A DNA stretch of 64,000 nt from the NCBI GenBank assembly GCA_920105625.2, contig OV050032.1, positions 129,925,810-129,989,809 on the forward strand. Reading direction: 5' to 3'. A program made the position numbers and the translations under genes. A model generated the notes under the pieces. The model was not told the origin of the DNA. It was given only the letters and a program-made list of their open reading frames with translations, and ran no database searches. Positions 45,964-56,359 of this stretch are shown one piece after another; positions within the stretch are counted from its first letter, which is position 1, and each line of letters opens with the position of its first letter. The DNA comes from Clusia tigrina. Taxonomy: Eukaryota; Arthropoda; Insecta; Diptera; Clusiidae.

Positions 45964-47223
45964 CGAGGGCGGATTGATATTGAAGCTACCTAGCGCTAGA
46001 TGGCAGCACAAACACAAAAATTTTTCTTTAGAAATTGCGATCTGTCAAACGTCAGCTGCTAAAATTTCACCCAAATTCATCGATTATTTATTTGTTGTTC
46101 TCGTTTGAAGTAAGCAACTTTTGTGTTTCGTGAAAAATGGAAAAAAGCGAATTTCGTGCAGTGTCTAAACACTATTATTTGAAAGGGAAAACGGCGAAAG
46201 AGACAAAAGAAAAGCTCGATAAACATTACGGTGAGTCTGCTCCGTCAGATTACATGGTAAAATATTGGATTGCTGAATTTAAACGCGGCCGAACAAGCAC
46301 TGCAACAATACCATCAACAGGAAGGCCAAAAGAGGTGGTTACTGCAGAAAATATCAAGAAAATCTTCGACATCGTTATGAATGATCGCCGAGTCAAGTTG
46401 CGTGAGATTGTTGAAATGGTAAACATATCATATGAACGTGTGTTCAACATTTTGCACGAACATTTGCATATGAAAAAGCTATCGGCAAGATGGGTTCCGC
46501 GTTTGCTCAGTGTCGAACAAAAACGAGTTCGACAGACCACTTCACAGCGGTTTTTGGACATGATAAAGCGAAATCCTGTTGATTTTTGGCGTCGATTAAT
46601 AACTGTTGATGAAACGTGGGTCCACCACTACACACCTGAAGCCAAAAATCAATCGAAACAATGGGTGGAAGCTAGTGGAAGGGCTCCGAAGAAGGCGAAG
46701 GCAGTGAAATCTGCTGGCAAGGTTATGGCCACTGTATTTGGGATGCATGAAAAAGGATCCACAATCACAGAAAAGTATTATCGTGCATTATTGGATCAAT
46801 TGATTGATGCAATAAAGGAAAAACGACCACATTTAAAGAAGAAAAATATGCTCTTTCTTCAAGACAACGCACCGGTTCACACAGCATTAGATACGATGCT
46901 AAAATTACGTGAAATACACTTCGAATTGGTTAATCATCCACCTTATAGTCCAGATTTAGCTCCTAGTGACTTTTTCCTGTTTCCAAACTTGAAAAAATGG
47001 CTCGCAGGAAAAAGATTCATCTCAAACGAAGAAGTGATTACCGAACCTAACGCGTATTTTGAGGGGTTCCCGAAATCGTATTATTCAGATGGTATAAAAA
47101 AGTTGGAATATCGTCTTACTAAATGTGTCGAAGTAAAAGGAGACTATGTTGAGAAATAAATGGTTTTTGAAAAAAAAAATGTTTTTTTCCTACTTAGGTA
47201 GCTTCAATATCAATCCGCCCTCG
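45964..47223 (+). mobile_element. mariner element with perfect 28-bp terminal inverted repeats, 1260 bp
   Basis: The repeats at 45964-45991 and 47196-47223 are identical as inverted copies (starting CGAGGGCGGATTGATATTGA). TA at 45962-45963 and 47224-47225 is the target duplication. It lies inside the Helitron helicase gene. The transposase frame at 46137-47159 occupies most of it. No internal stop occurs, making it the best-preserved DNA transposon of the window. Confidence 0.95.
46137..47159 (+). CDS. mariner transposase, DD34D, open frame with a probable internal deletion
   Basis: 340 codons. The N-terminus has two helix-turn-helix regions (KHYYLKGKTAKETKEKLDKH; LREIVEMVNISYERVFNILH) and then LSARWVPRLLS, the linker motif. 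Catalytic residues are D158 (ITVDETWVHHY), D243 (LQDNAPVHTA) and D278 (YSPDLAPSDFFLF), with 34 residues between the last two. After VMATVFG the sequence passes directly to MHEKGSTI, where mariners normally have about ten more residues (a W-D-x-x-G-I ... D-Y-L stretch). That deletion would probably harm activity. The closest group I would suggest is the mellifera-type lineage. Promoter and UTR lie within the inverted-repeat ends. Confidence 0.9.
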   Translation: MEKSEFRAVSKHYYLKGKTAKETKEKLDKHYGESAPSDYMVKYWIAEFKRGRTSTATIPSTGRPKEVVTAENIKKIFDIVMNDRRVKLREIVEMVNISYERVFNILHEHLHMKKLSARWVPRLLSVEQKRVRQTTSQRFLDMIKRNPVDFWRRLITVDETWVHHYTPEAKNQSKQWVEASGRAPKKAKAVKSAGKVMATVFGMHEKGSTITEKYYRALLDQLIDAIKEKRPHLKKKNMLFLQDNAPVHTALDTMLKLREIHFELVNHPPYSPDLAPSDFFLFPNLKKWLAGKRFISNEEVITEPNAYFEGFPKSYYSDGIKKLEYRLTKCVEVKGDYVEK

Positions 47224-47225
47224 TA

Positions 47226-48160
47226 ACAGTATCAAAGCACCACCAAACAAATATTTATTTCCTCGTAGATCTTTCATTGTTCTATCCAATGCTTCTAATG
47301 ATTTTTTATTAGCCATTGGACATTCATCCCAAACGACTATCGGATATTTTTGCAAGCTTTTTGCAATTCCGGATGTTTTAGTTATGTTGCAGGTAGGCTT
47401 GTCATTTGCCTGCATATTCAAGGGAAGCTTAAGTGCAGAGTATGCTGTTCGACCACAATCCAATAAAGTAGCAGCAATCCCAGAAGAAGCCAATGCCAGT
47501 GCTATTTTAAGTTGCTAGTAGCAACGATATCAAGAATGTTTTACCAGGTCCTCCAGGCGCGTCCAAAAAATACATTCCACCATTTTCATCGTTAACAACA
47601 TGTATAATCGGGTCCTATGCATGCTTTTGATCATTGTTAAATTTTGGAATATTTGCTTGAAAAAATGCATCCAATACGTGGCAATCGTAATCTCGTTCAC
47701 GCTGCAAATCTTGGTTTAACAGACCATGCATTTATCGATTTGGTGACACTATTCTAAGTTGTGACAGTGCTTTGTTTGCAATTGTTAAGCAAATGTGTGT
47801 ACAGAAAGTGTGGATTTGACGCACTGCGGCGAATTCTGTTCAGACTGTTTTCCATCATGAAATCTTGATAATTTCTCCATAGTCCAATTTTTTTGATGGG
47901 ATACATGATGATACAATTATTGCAAATAGTGTTCTTATATGGTGATGAGTAGATGAGACTCCAGCATCGGCAAGGGTAGCCACCCAGTGTGCGTCATCTT
48001 CCAGTAAAAGCAATCGTTGATACGCCTCACGATAGGTTGCACAGTCTATCAACTGTTTTAACACTTTGAAATGATGTTGGACCACGAATGTTAACCAACA
48101 ATAAACGCTAATAAAAACACTCAGCTGGGAACACATTTGGGTAGCCTTGCTAACGCTTTA
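47226..48160 (-). pseudogene. Helitron RepHel protein, helicase first half and middle region
   Basis: Reading leftwards, the 47855-48136 frame gives a conserved middle segment of animal Helitron proteins (VVQHHFKVLKQLIDCATYRE, then QRLLLLEDDAHWVATLADAG). The Walker A region is near 47540-47570 (LPGPPGAS-like). The 47194-47493 frame reads ASSGIAATLLDCGRTAYSAL, IVVWDECPMANKKSLEALDR and NKYLFGGALILL, where DEC is the Walker B box. This frame ends exactly at the mariner. Stops and shifts occur near 47490-47850. Confidence 0.85.
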
Positions 48161-48399
48161 GAAACATTTTTTCGATTTATCCCAAATATAATATTGTGGT
48201 ACTTGTGAGTATAAAGACGTGCTGTAAAATGTGTCTGATGCACACAATTAAAAAAGTTCGGTTAATTTTGTGGATGGTGGTGTCGCTTAGGCCATTTTCA
48301 CAATGGACAGTTAAATGAATGGATGTCTCTCATGAATTGGCAATTTAAAAATCCTCCACATCGCCTCATTACTGCTGATATAATATCCTAATTGAAATT

Positions 48400-49690
48400 A
48401 AGTGATTTATTCGTTTCTATTTGGATCATGTACACCAAACGCTTTGTGAGCTTCACCGAATTACAATACTCCACCTAAATGTGGGCTTTGTACCAACGAA
48501 TATCAACTTCAATGTATTGATATCTCATTTTGATTCCGTTATCCACTGTCGACGACGATATAACGGGTATCCGTCATTGCCTGTAACTCTATCTAAAATC
48601 AATGCTCTGGAATAACGTTTGGAACATTTACCATCAATCATGCATGGTGAGCTCACGGACCATAGATCACTTCAAATAACTCTGGATCGGTGGTTTCATC
48701 TGCAATTCCCGCAGATATCATGTGATTAATTTGATCCGGTCTTATTTTGTCAACCAACCATATCAATATGTGTGCGTGAGGGAGTCCTCTTTTTTGCCAT
48801 TCAACAGAATATACCAGCATTGCGCTTCGGTAAATACTTTGTGTTTGACTACGAAATGCATTGATGATTTCAGCATTTATTTAAACACACGTGCCGTTAT
48901 GTCGTGACGATCCGTTGGCGATTACCCTGGCAATAAATATTCTCGTATCTCACCCCATTGTGGACTACAGGTAAAAGTGATAAACAGGTCTGGTCGACCA
49001 TAAGAACGAACATATACCATGCACACTGTGCATACGCATGTATAGCGCGCAGGCTACCAGTGTATGAAGATGGCAATATCATCAGTTGGCCAATGTCATT
49101 TGGATTTACACGCTGGCTGCCAAATTGTTAATGGCATCACGTAGATTTATGTACTTTTCAGCCCGTGGCTATTTTTGATGGAACCTTTATTTGGAATTTC
49201 CACACCTGTAATTGAATTTTAAACTTTTGTAAAAATTGTGTTACCCATTTTTGAGAATAAATTTAACTAACAAGTTGATTTGTGTGAACCATAATCCACT
49301 TGAGATATCATAGTTGAATGCAGCACGATTGAAATTTATACGTGCTCGATTGTTAGTGTTCCTTGCTTCTTATATCCGAGAACGTGATCACGCACTACGT
49401 TCTCGATCATTTTGTGTTCGCTGTGTGCGCTGTACTTCACTTTTTTCTAATCTGGCAGCAGCTTGCCTCCTGGCATTAGATTGTCGACTAAAAGTAAATT
49501 CTCTGGGCATGATTCTAAAAAAAAAAGGTAAAATAAATAATGATATTTTCATTATCAACATACATATACAACACCACGACAAATGCACCCACTTCGAATT
49601 ATCTTTAAACAATTTCAAAGGTAGCCAAACGATTTGTCCGAAGTATTGAAAACACACAAAATGACAAAAAAAACTCATAGATAACTATTT
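48400..49690 (-). pseudogene. Helitron RepHel protein, N-terminal Rep region
   Basis: The reading from about 49680 starts with a basic N-terminus (FSRQSNARRQAAARLEKSEV) and then RDHVLGYKKQGTLTIE. At 48900-49080 it contains LPSSYTGSLRAIHAYAQ, GRPDLFITFTCSPQWGEIRE and LLPGQSPTDRHDITARVF, which belong to the Helitron N-terminal and Rep domains. KEGSLTHTHILIWLVDK follows at 48745-48800 (the expected HUH-like stretch H-x-H/Q is changed but recognisable). Several stops and gaps exist. The nuclease would nick single strands in rolling-circle transposition. Helitron ends (TC...CTRR) were not located. Confidence 0.75.
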
Positions 49691-49746
49691 TTCCTATAAC
49701 TTACGCATATTTATACGAATGTGTATATGAATTCTTTTTACTCTAA

Positions 49747-50308
49747 TGCGGCCCATAGACGATACATCATGATCATACTCATTTATAATAGTATGTGTGA
49801 AAAAGAGAGAATATATGCATGTATGTGTCACACAGACATGATCTCGCTCTGATCACTGACTGATCGTCGAAAATCTAATTCATTTAGATTTTGAGGGGAA
49901 ATTCTATTACGATGTTGATCATGATGTATGGATGATCATCGTTTGTGGGCAATTTACATGCAAATTTTGCTCATTTGAATTTGACTGCCAACGTGTGAAG
50001 ATGTGTGCGGATAAAAATAATAAAAATGCGTTTCTGCTGGAGTCCCTTGAATGCTATTGTACTATTTTTTTGTGCCTTTCTGTCATCCAAAATCGTTTTT
50101 TTTTTTGTATTTTTTTTCCAATTTTTCCTTGCACAGTACAAACGCTAGCGCACACAAAACTTCGTCATCCGACAGAGACATGACAACCTCACTCAACGAC
50201 GACTACGAAAAAATGATGATCTTCGATTTTGATCACTCGTCTGTGGCGGAGCTTCATTCAACACGTACACGAATGAGTATGATCATGATGTATCATCTAT
50301 GGGCCGCA
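49747..50308. mobile_element. MITE with 36-bp terminal inverted repeats and TAA target site, 562 bp
   Basis: Ends at 49747-49782 and 50273-50308 are inverted copies beginning TGCGGCCCATAGAYGATACA with one mismatch in 36. TAA flanks both sides (49744-49746 and 50309-50311), as in PIF/Harbinger elements, which duplicate TWA. Inside are ATGATCATG-rich stretches and no coding. It adjoins a second MITE. Confidence 0.85.
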
Positions 50309-50311
50309 TAA

Positions 50312-50789
50312 GGCTGCAGGCAGAGTGCCGACTGGCGACCGAACCGAACTTATTAATGACTTGTTTCAACTTATGGGATGGCAGAGTGCCGACTGAAACT
50401 TGTGCTTTTTTTGTAAACAAAACCAATCATACACAGCGTTGACAACAGCAAGAGCATGGTAGAGGCAGGAGAAGTTGTTGGTGTGGAATGAAGGAAAGAA
50501 TTTTGTGTACATGATAGATATGTGTCAAACAAAACAGAAAGAATTATTTCAATAGCATCAAAGCATCAACTTAAATATTTACACATACAATCAAACATCA
50601 GTCACAATCGGTCACAAATAAGTCTCTAAAACAGTTTTGTCCAGTCAGTCAGCAATAAGTTCGGTTCGGTTCGGCTGTTACTCTGCCATCTCGGCGCCGA
50701 TTTGCACTAATTTGTATTGAACCAGTTTTTTTTTTTTTCAGTCAGCAATAAGTTCGGTTCGGTCGCCAGTCGGCACTCTGCCTGCAGCC
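50312..50789. mobile_element. MITE with about 43-bp terminal inverted repeats and TAA target site, 478 bp
   Basis: The end repeats, at 50312 rightwards and 50789 leftwards, are identical over about 43 bp, starting GGCTGCAGGCAGAGTGCCGA. TAA occurs at 50309-50311 and 50790-50792. Subterminal copies of the same sequence, such as GGCAGAGTGCCGACTG near 50380 and AATAAGTTCGGTTCGGTTCGG near 50653, show internal duplication of the ends. No coding. It shares the middle TAA with the element on its left. Confidence 0.88.
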
Positions 50790-50852
50790 TAAAGCTTTTG
50801 ATCGCGAGCCTGCATTTTCTGCATTCGCTGAGCATAAACAATTAAATGGATG

Positions 50853-51254
50853 GATATTTGCATACATACCAGAGAATACAGAGAAACGTCACTAGTTTTG
50901 AGCACACTTACACATGCGTAAAACTGTAGTAGTGTGGGTGATTTTCTTATTGAAAATTTGACGTTCAAGTGTCGCTGCCCTGTGTTCTCTGATAGGAACA
51001 TTTTCTTTTGCTCATACAGATGCGTGAGCGTAATTGTATTTAATTTCTCTTTCGATATTTGCATACATACCAGAGAATACAGAGAAACGTCACTAGTTTT
51101 GAGCACACTTACACATGCGTAAAACTGTAGTAGTGTGGGTGATTTTCTTATTGAAAATTTGACGTTCAAGTGTCGCTGCTCTGTGTTCTCTGATAGGAAC
51201 ATTTTCTTTTGCTCATACAGATGCGTGAGCGTAATTGTATTTAATTTCTCTTTC
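50853..51254. repeat. 201-bp tandem duplication, two copies almost identical
   Basis: Copies 50853-51053 and 51054-51254 differ at one base (GCTGCCCTG against GCTGCTCTG). The unit contains CATACATACCAGAGAATACA and ends in TTTAATTTCTCTTTC. The near identity points to a recent event or an assembly duplication. No gene. Confidence 0.95.
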
Positions 51255-51735
51255 GCTTTTTTTTAAATGTTATTGAATGTTTTTTACATTTTACATTTGC
51301 CTAATACCTTCGTACCACAATGAATTACATTTAAAATAGGGAATAGGGAAACAAACGCTTTTTGCCACTTTATTTTATATATATAAATGGCATAAAAAAG
51401 GTTGGCCAACCGTTTCGGTACTTTTTTCTAGCCAATTGCTTTTCCCTCTAACTCTGGCGTACCTCACTTTCCCGTTGTTGCTTCGAAAAAGTTAATGCGC
51501 GTTATGGTGTACCAAATGTCTATGCGGGTACCAAATATCTATGCGGGTACCAAAAATATCTATGTGTATCATTGAAATATGATGGAGTTTCTGTAATCTT
51601 AAAGAGAATTTTTATGGGGTTTCTGTCATGTTTAGCCACATTACAAATTTATATTTATGTTATTGTCTACTATTAATGTAATTGTTTTGTATAATTTTGG
51701 ATAAAAATATTTATTTTTTAGTTCTTCAAAAACTT
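51255..51735. other. Gene-less stretch with a short tandem motif
   Basis: Only a small repeat of CTATGCGGGTACCAAATAT at about 51510-51560 (three degenerate copies) stands out. No coding was recognised. Confidence 0.5.
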
Positions 51736-51739
51736 TTTG

Positions 51740-53310
51740 AATTCCTCAGTGGTTATTACGCAGATGCTCATTTTGAATGATAGTTAGGATTTCATTTCTG
51801 TCAGTAATCTCTATTAACTTAGTGGTCGATCTATATAAATTAACGTAAATATTTTGAAAGTATAGAAATAGTTGATCATTTTCACAGAATACATAAGACC
51901 TTCGTTTATTAACACGCTTTCCATGCATTGTTTTAGGCCAGATTTTTCCGTTACTGTAATGACACTTTTTTGATAATTTTTGTTAACAATTTTCATAAGA
52001 AAATGTTCGTATTGTCCGTAGATTAAATAAATTTGATTTTTATAATAATTAATAGGTTTTCGGTATTAAGTATATAACCAAGATTGTCTTCAAGAACACT
52101 ATAGCATCTGTGGATCGAATTTCTATATCCTCGTAAGTTTCTACAGTGCATTTATTTTCTTGCTGGGTATTAAATATGTTCACCCTTTCACCTTTTATAT
52201 CCTTTTCCAGAAATATACTTAAAGTATCAGCAACTGCATTATCTTTTCCCTTAATATTATGCAACCAAATTAAAAATTTATGATCGGTTTGAATGACAAT
52301 TTTCCACCATGCAAGTATGTCCGAAAATGTTATACAGACCAAACCACAGCAAGTGCTGCATCGATAGCAAATGGAGATGCATCTGTCGTTACTGTAAATT
52401 TCTTACTAAAGTCTGGTGATATCAACACTGGTTCATTTGCATATAATTTTTTTCAAATTTCAAAAGAGGTCAAAAAATCCTTATTCTTAAAATTTAGCGT
52501 TGCACCTTGTTTCAAAAATCGAACCATAGGGTAATCCACCTTCGCATAGTCGCTAATAAATTTTCGATAGTACCCGGTAATACCTAAAAATTGTTTAGTT
52601 CCTTTTACGTTCGTTGCATCTGCATTGCGTTAATAGTTTCTATTTTTGCTGGATCAGGTTTGACACCATTTCTTGACACAACATGGCCTAGAAATTTTGT
52701 TGTTAATGCATCAAACTGACACTTATTGAACTAAATTTTCAAATTAGATGCACAAAGTGTGTTTAATACTTTTTTAATCAATATGCTTTTCGAAGCTTGT
52801 AGAAAATAGATATAAGAATATCGTCCAAGTATACGATGCAGATATTATTTATGTGTTCTCTAAGGACATGGTTTATCAGCCTCTGAACAGTTGCAGGTGC
52901 CGTTTTTAGGCCAAAAGGCATACGAGTAAACTCGTAATGGCCATCTGCCTAGAAAATGCTGTTTTGGCACTATCATCGGGATGAACCCCTTTTTGATGAA
53001 ACCATTTTGGTAGATCGATCGTACTAAAATAGCAGAATTTTCCCAATTTATCAAATATGTCCTCCATATTTGGAATTGGGAATTTGTCGTCAATCGTTTG
53101 CTCATTTAATTTACGGTAGTCAATTACAATTCACCACCTCGGTATTCCACTATTATCAATTTTGTTTGGTGCCACCCATAAAGGCGAATTGTAAGGACGC
53201 TAACATTTTTTGTATTTGCGGTTCTACTTCTGACCGGTATACATATGACGGGATATCTATATAATTTACTATACATTTCAGTATCGGTCTTAGTTATTAT
53301 TATATGATGC
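51740..53310 (-). pseudogene. Decayed gypsy pol fragment (17.6/297-like)
   Basis: From right to left: a degenerate RT start with LYGWHQTK (near 53165), LINWENS-like and [12 protein letters not shown] segments (near 53000-53060), then the active site with YTWTIFLY in place of YLDD (about 52820-52850), showing loss of function. RNase H: SPDFSKKFTVTTDASPFAID near 52345-52420, then VIQTDHKFLIWLHNIKGKDN and AVADTLSIFLE (52200-52290). A final stretch to about 51750 (ITDRNEILTIIQNEHLRNNH) corresponds to the linker and start of the integrase zinc finger. Many stops and gaps are present. No LTR was seen. Confidence 0.75.
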
Positions 53311-53313
53311 ATT

Positions 53314-53684
53314 CTGGTACGGAATGTTACACTTTGGACTTTTGACTGTGACGGGTAGCCTTACGCGATTAATTCAGCGACTTTGCGTATTACCCATTGA
53401 ACCAGTTGAGCCTCGAGTAGAATCGAGTCTCAAGGCCGGAGGGTATTCTCGAGCGGGAAAGCGATGTGAGCCGGATAAGGAGCATAGAGGAGATGCAAAA
53501 GCGTAAGTGCTTTTACTCGAAAAGTATATCGTATTGCGAGGTGGGTTAGTTTTTGGGGAGCGAAGGACAGACGGCAGTCATTGCAAGACACGACGGTGAG
53601 GAGAATGGTTGTACAGACCAAAAAAAGGAGAAACATTAAAATGTATATAGAAAATAAAAATAATACAAATAAAAAAGTAAAATA
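53314..53684 (+). repeat. 5' LTR of a BEL/Pao element, about 371 bp, overlapping pol-type coding
   Basis: Direct repeat of 59074-59451 from CTGGTACGGAATGTTACACT to a GTAAAATA/GTAAAACA end. I count about 14 or more differences, roughly 96 percent identity by eye. A frame inside (53324-53506) encodes LTRLIQRLCVLPIEPVEPR, which matches the C-terminus of BEL pol, so the LTR seems to include the end of the ORF. A possible alternative is a fragment of another copy. Confidence 0.8.
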
Positions 53685-53686
53685 TT

Positions 53687-53701
53687 TGGTCCTTCGAACC
53701 G
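53687..53701 (+). promoter_or_regulatory. Probable primer binding site of the BEL/Pao element
   Basis: TGGTCCTTCGAACCG lies three bases after the LTR end. TGGTCCTTCGA is, from memory, a sequence found at this place in several insect BEL elements. Confidence 0.5.
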
Positions 53702-54175
53702 TATATGAACAAACGACCTATGGATCTATAGAGGAAATATATACTAAGTTACAAGTGCGGCTGTGTACAGTGAAAAAGTGTTTATTGTGGTGGTGACGTA
53801 ATTCAGTTGAGTTGTGTGGAGCGATCAGTTGCAGCACATTCCTTTACGATATTTTTCCCTTGGTGGAAAAATATTCGTTAAGTTTGGATTGGTGTTTCCG
53901 ACGAAAATTTCAAATTTCATTGGATGGTGCATGTGCTAAGAAACTGATCGTTTAAGCGTATCCATAAACTAGCTCACTTACGGATATCCAATCACTTAAA
54001 TTTCCAGCCTAAATGTATACTGTGAAAATTTTTGTTGTACTTAGTTGCTTAATTTTTTTTTCCTGTGATATGATGGTAGGGGCAAAATGGAGGGGCAATT
54101 TGTAACTTCTTGTGGTCTTATTTTGTACAACCCTGCTGCTATAATAAATTGTATTTCATTTCAGAATACTGCAAA
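53702..54175 (+). other. Leader region of the BEL/Pao element
   Basis: About 470 bp between primer binding site and the first gag ATG. No frame of interest. It contains GAGTTGTGTGGAGCGATCAGTTGC near 53810-53835. No coding or clear repeat seen. Confidence 0.4.
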
Positions 54176-54728
54176 ATGCCTAGAGCAAAGAGCGGTTCGA
54201 AGAGCAGCGAATTTATTGAGTATTTTTTTGCGGGCTATTTTACTTAAATAATATTTTGCGAGGTATGTATTGAATATATTTTTGCGAGCTTTATGAGCGA
54301 ATTTCTTCCCAAGAGCCAATTGAGCGATTTAAGAGTATATTTTTTTCCGAGTCATTTTACTGAATATTTTTTTGGGAGCTGTTGTACTGAATATATTTTT
54401 GCGAGCTTTTTGAGAGAATTGGTCCCTAAGAGCAAATGGAGCGATAAGAGTATATTTTTTTGCGGGCGATTTGAGCGAATTTATTTGCAAGAGCGAATTG
54501 AGCGTTTTAAGAGCAGTTTTTTTTTGCGATTGATTTTACTGAATATATATTGAGCTATTTGAGCGAATTTATTTTCAAGTGTAAATGGAGCAATTTCAGA
54601 ATACATTTTGCCGCTGAGTTTAATTTTTTTTCTTTTCGAGCGAAATGGGAAAAAATATTTGAGAGTATTAAGCGAGTCGAGCGACTTTATTGAACATTTC
54701 TTTTTTTGAGAACTAACTTTCATTGCAG
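54176..54728 (+). other. Gag start followed by a 500-bp GAGCGA/TTTTTGCG repeat region
   Basis: An ATG at 54176 starts MPRAKSGSKSSEFIEYFFAG, a basic gag-like N-terminus, and then hits a stop. From about 54210 to 54720 short phrases are repeated irregularly: GAGCGAATTTAT, GAATATATTTTTGCGAGC, AAGAGTATATTTTTTT, with spacing of about 60-130 bp. At 54722-54728 CATTGCAG precedes GTAGAAGCCGGGCG, where gag coding resumes (RSRANRH). The repeat block either expanded inside gag or is removed by splicing; the CATTGCAG looks like an acceptor site. Confidence 0.45.
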
Positions 54729-55312
54729 GTAGAAGCCGGGCGAATAGACATACTGCTACAGCGGCTACAGTAGTGCTGGAGGCGGCTAGTGTCGACGAAG
54801 ACCGATTGGATTCTGATGCAGCGGAAGAGATCAATATGATGATCGAAAGCCGTATAGGGGTCAATCTTGCCGCTTTTCAGATTCAACATAAAATTATCTG
54901 GGTGGAGTCGGCAACAACCAAGTTAAATGAGCTGGAAATGTTAAGAGCACGTCTAGAGATTATGATGGCGGCATGACACGTAATAGTTTGCAAATGTTAG
55001 CAAGACAGCTGACTTCCGAAGAGCAACGTGATTTGATGATCCTCAACTTTCTAGAGGCTATATTGGATGGTGCTTCTCGAGCCCAATGGGAAATGGCGTG
55101 GCCCACAGACCGTATTCTAAACTTGTAAACGGATTTCTTTACTTGGCTTGAAAAGTTATCCAGTGGACTCCTGACAGAGACAGACAACACCAATCCAGGT
55201 TGACCTCACGTGATCGTTCAAGATCTGGAGCAAAGATAGAATTCGAAGAATAATTGAACGTGGTTTATGCCAGAATTGCTTACGTCGTGAACACTTTGCG
55301 TGCAATTAAGGA
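54729..55312 (+). pseudogene. Gag of the BEL/Pao element
   Basis: The sequence ATAATVVLEAASVDEDRLDSDAAEEINMMI is acidic and is followed by a helical part (SATTKLNELEMLRARLEIMM). Frames then break near 54975-55130. About 55258-55370, across a stop, there are two zinc-knuckle-like groups, GLCQNCLRREHFACN and SRCPQCSPAHHNSIIC, which are typical of BEL Gag. The last portion of gag is the most damaged. Confidence 0.7.
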
Positions 55313-56359
55313 ATGAGCCGGTGCCCCCAATGTTCACCAGCACACCACAATAGTATCATATGCCCACAAGGATTTTCCACCTTTTTTACGAATAACTCAG
55401 TATCTAGAACATCTCGGCTAACAATGTCAACAGCAGCCGTTAACAATATCTCGGATAGGGAGCAATCGCAATTATTGCGTGAATTTGACAGTAGCCTCAG
55501 AGTTTTTACCATCCGAACTTCCCCTCCGCCAAGCAAATATATTCGATCGCTTGTAAAAGCACACAATGGTTTAGATCTGAATCTATTGGCTACTGCACAA
55601 ATACGACTTCTAACGCATAACGAATATATCATAAAAATGTGAGCTATGTGTGATACGGGGGCCCAAGCTAATCCAATAAGCGAAACATTCGTAACGAAGC
55701 ATCGGATTGCTACCCGCCGAACTTCAGTTAGTATTTTTCCTGCGATTGGATCAGAATCTCGAATGTGCCGGAAACTGATCTCGAAACAGTTAGCATCCCT
55801 TTATAATGACGAGCCTCTAATGTTCGCGACGTTTTTAGTAGTATCGACTGTACTTGGAGAAATTTTATTGTCTCAAGAGAATCTGACCAAAAAGAATTTG
55901 CCACGCGATATTTCAGCAGCATTCGCTGATCCAGTATTTAAGCAACCGGCTCCAGTTCAAGTGCTGTTTGGCGTGGGAGTTTGGGCTTGCCTAATGCAAG
56001 GAAATATACGGCAATTAACAACAGGATTGGTGGCTCAGGAGTCGCGACTGGGATGGTTCTCGTTTGGCGTGGTTTCAGCAGGAACGTCTGCATTAACAGC
56101 TGGAATTACGGCAAAGAGCGTTGAAAATCATGAGGACTTTCGGTTGGATCAACTGCTGCAGAAATACTTTGAATCAGCGACCTTTTTGGTGACGAATCTA
56201 ATGGACTTCGGAGGAGCAGGAATAAGAATCCCATTTCCAGAACACTCACAGTGTTTATCAAAGGACCGGCCGCTACACACTACAGATTCCCCTCCGGGCG
56301 GATTGGAGCCGTATCGGTTCAAATCGATCAATAGCATTGGAGTAATTTCTGAGTTCTGA
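55313..56359 (+). pseudogene. BEL/Pao protease and linker to RT
   Basis: The protease active site is MCDTGAQANPISETFV (about 55646-55695). Later KNLPRDISAAFADPVFKQPAPVQVLFGVGVW and LVAQESRLGWFSFG give the second half of the BEL protease, in which a GAD-like motif is replaced by GVGV. FRLDQLLQKYFES marks the linker to RT. The 55646-56359 frame is open for 237 codons, although the neighbouring parts are decayed. The BEL protease cuts Gag-Pol within the particle. Confidence 0.8.

Noticed and set aside
49388..49678. Minus-strand frame read as a separate membrane protein
   Set aside because: Its C-terminal half matches the N-terminus of the Helitron protein; the hydrophobic first half is upstream non-coding DNA.
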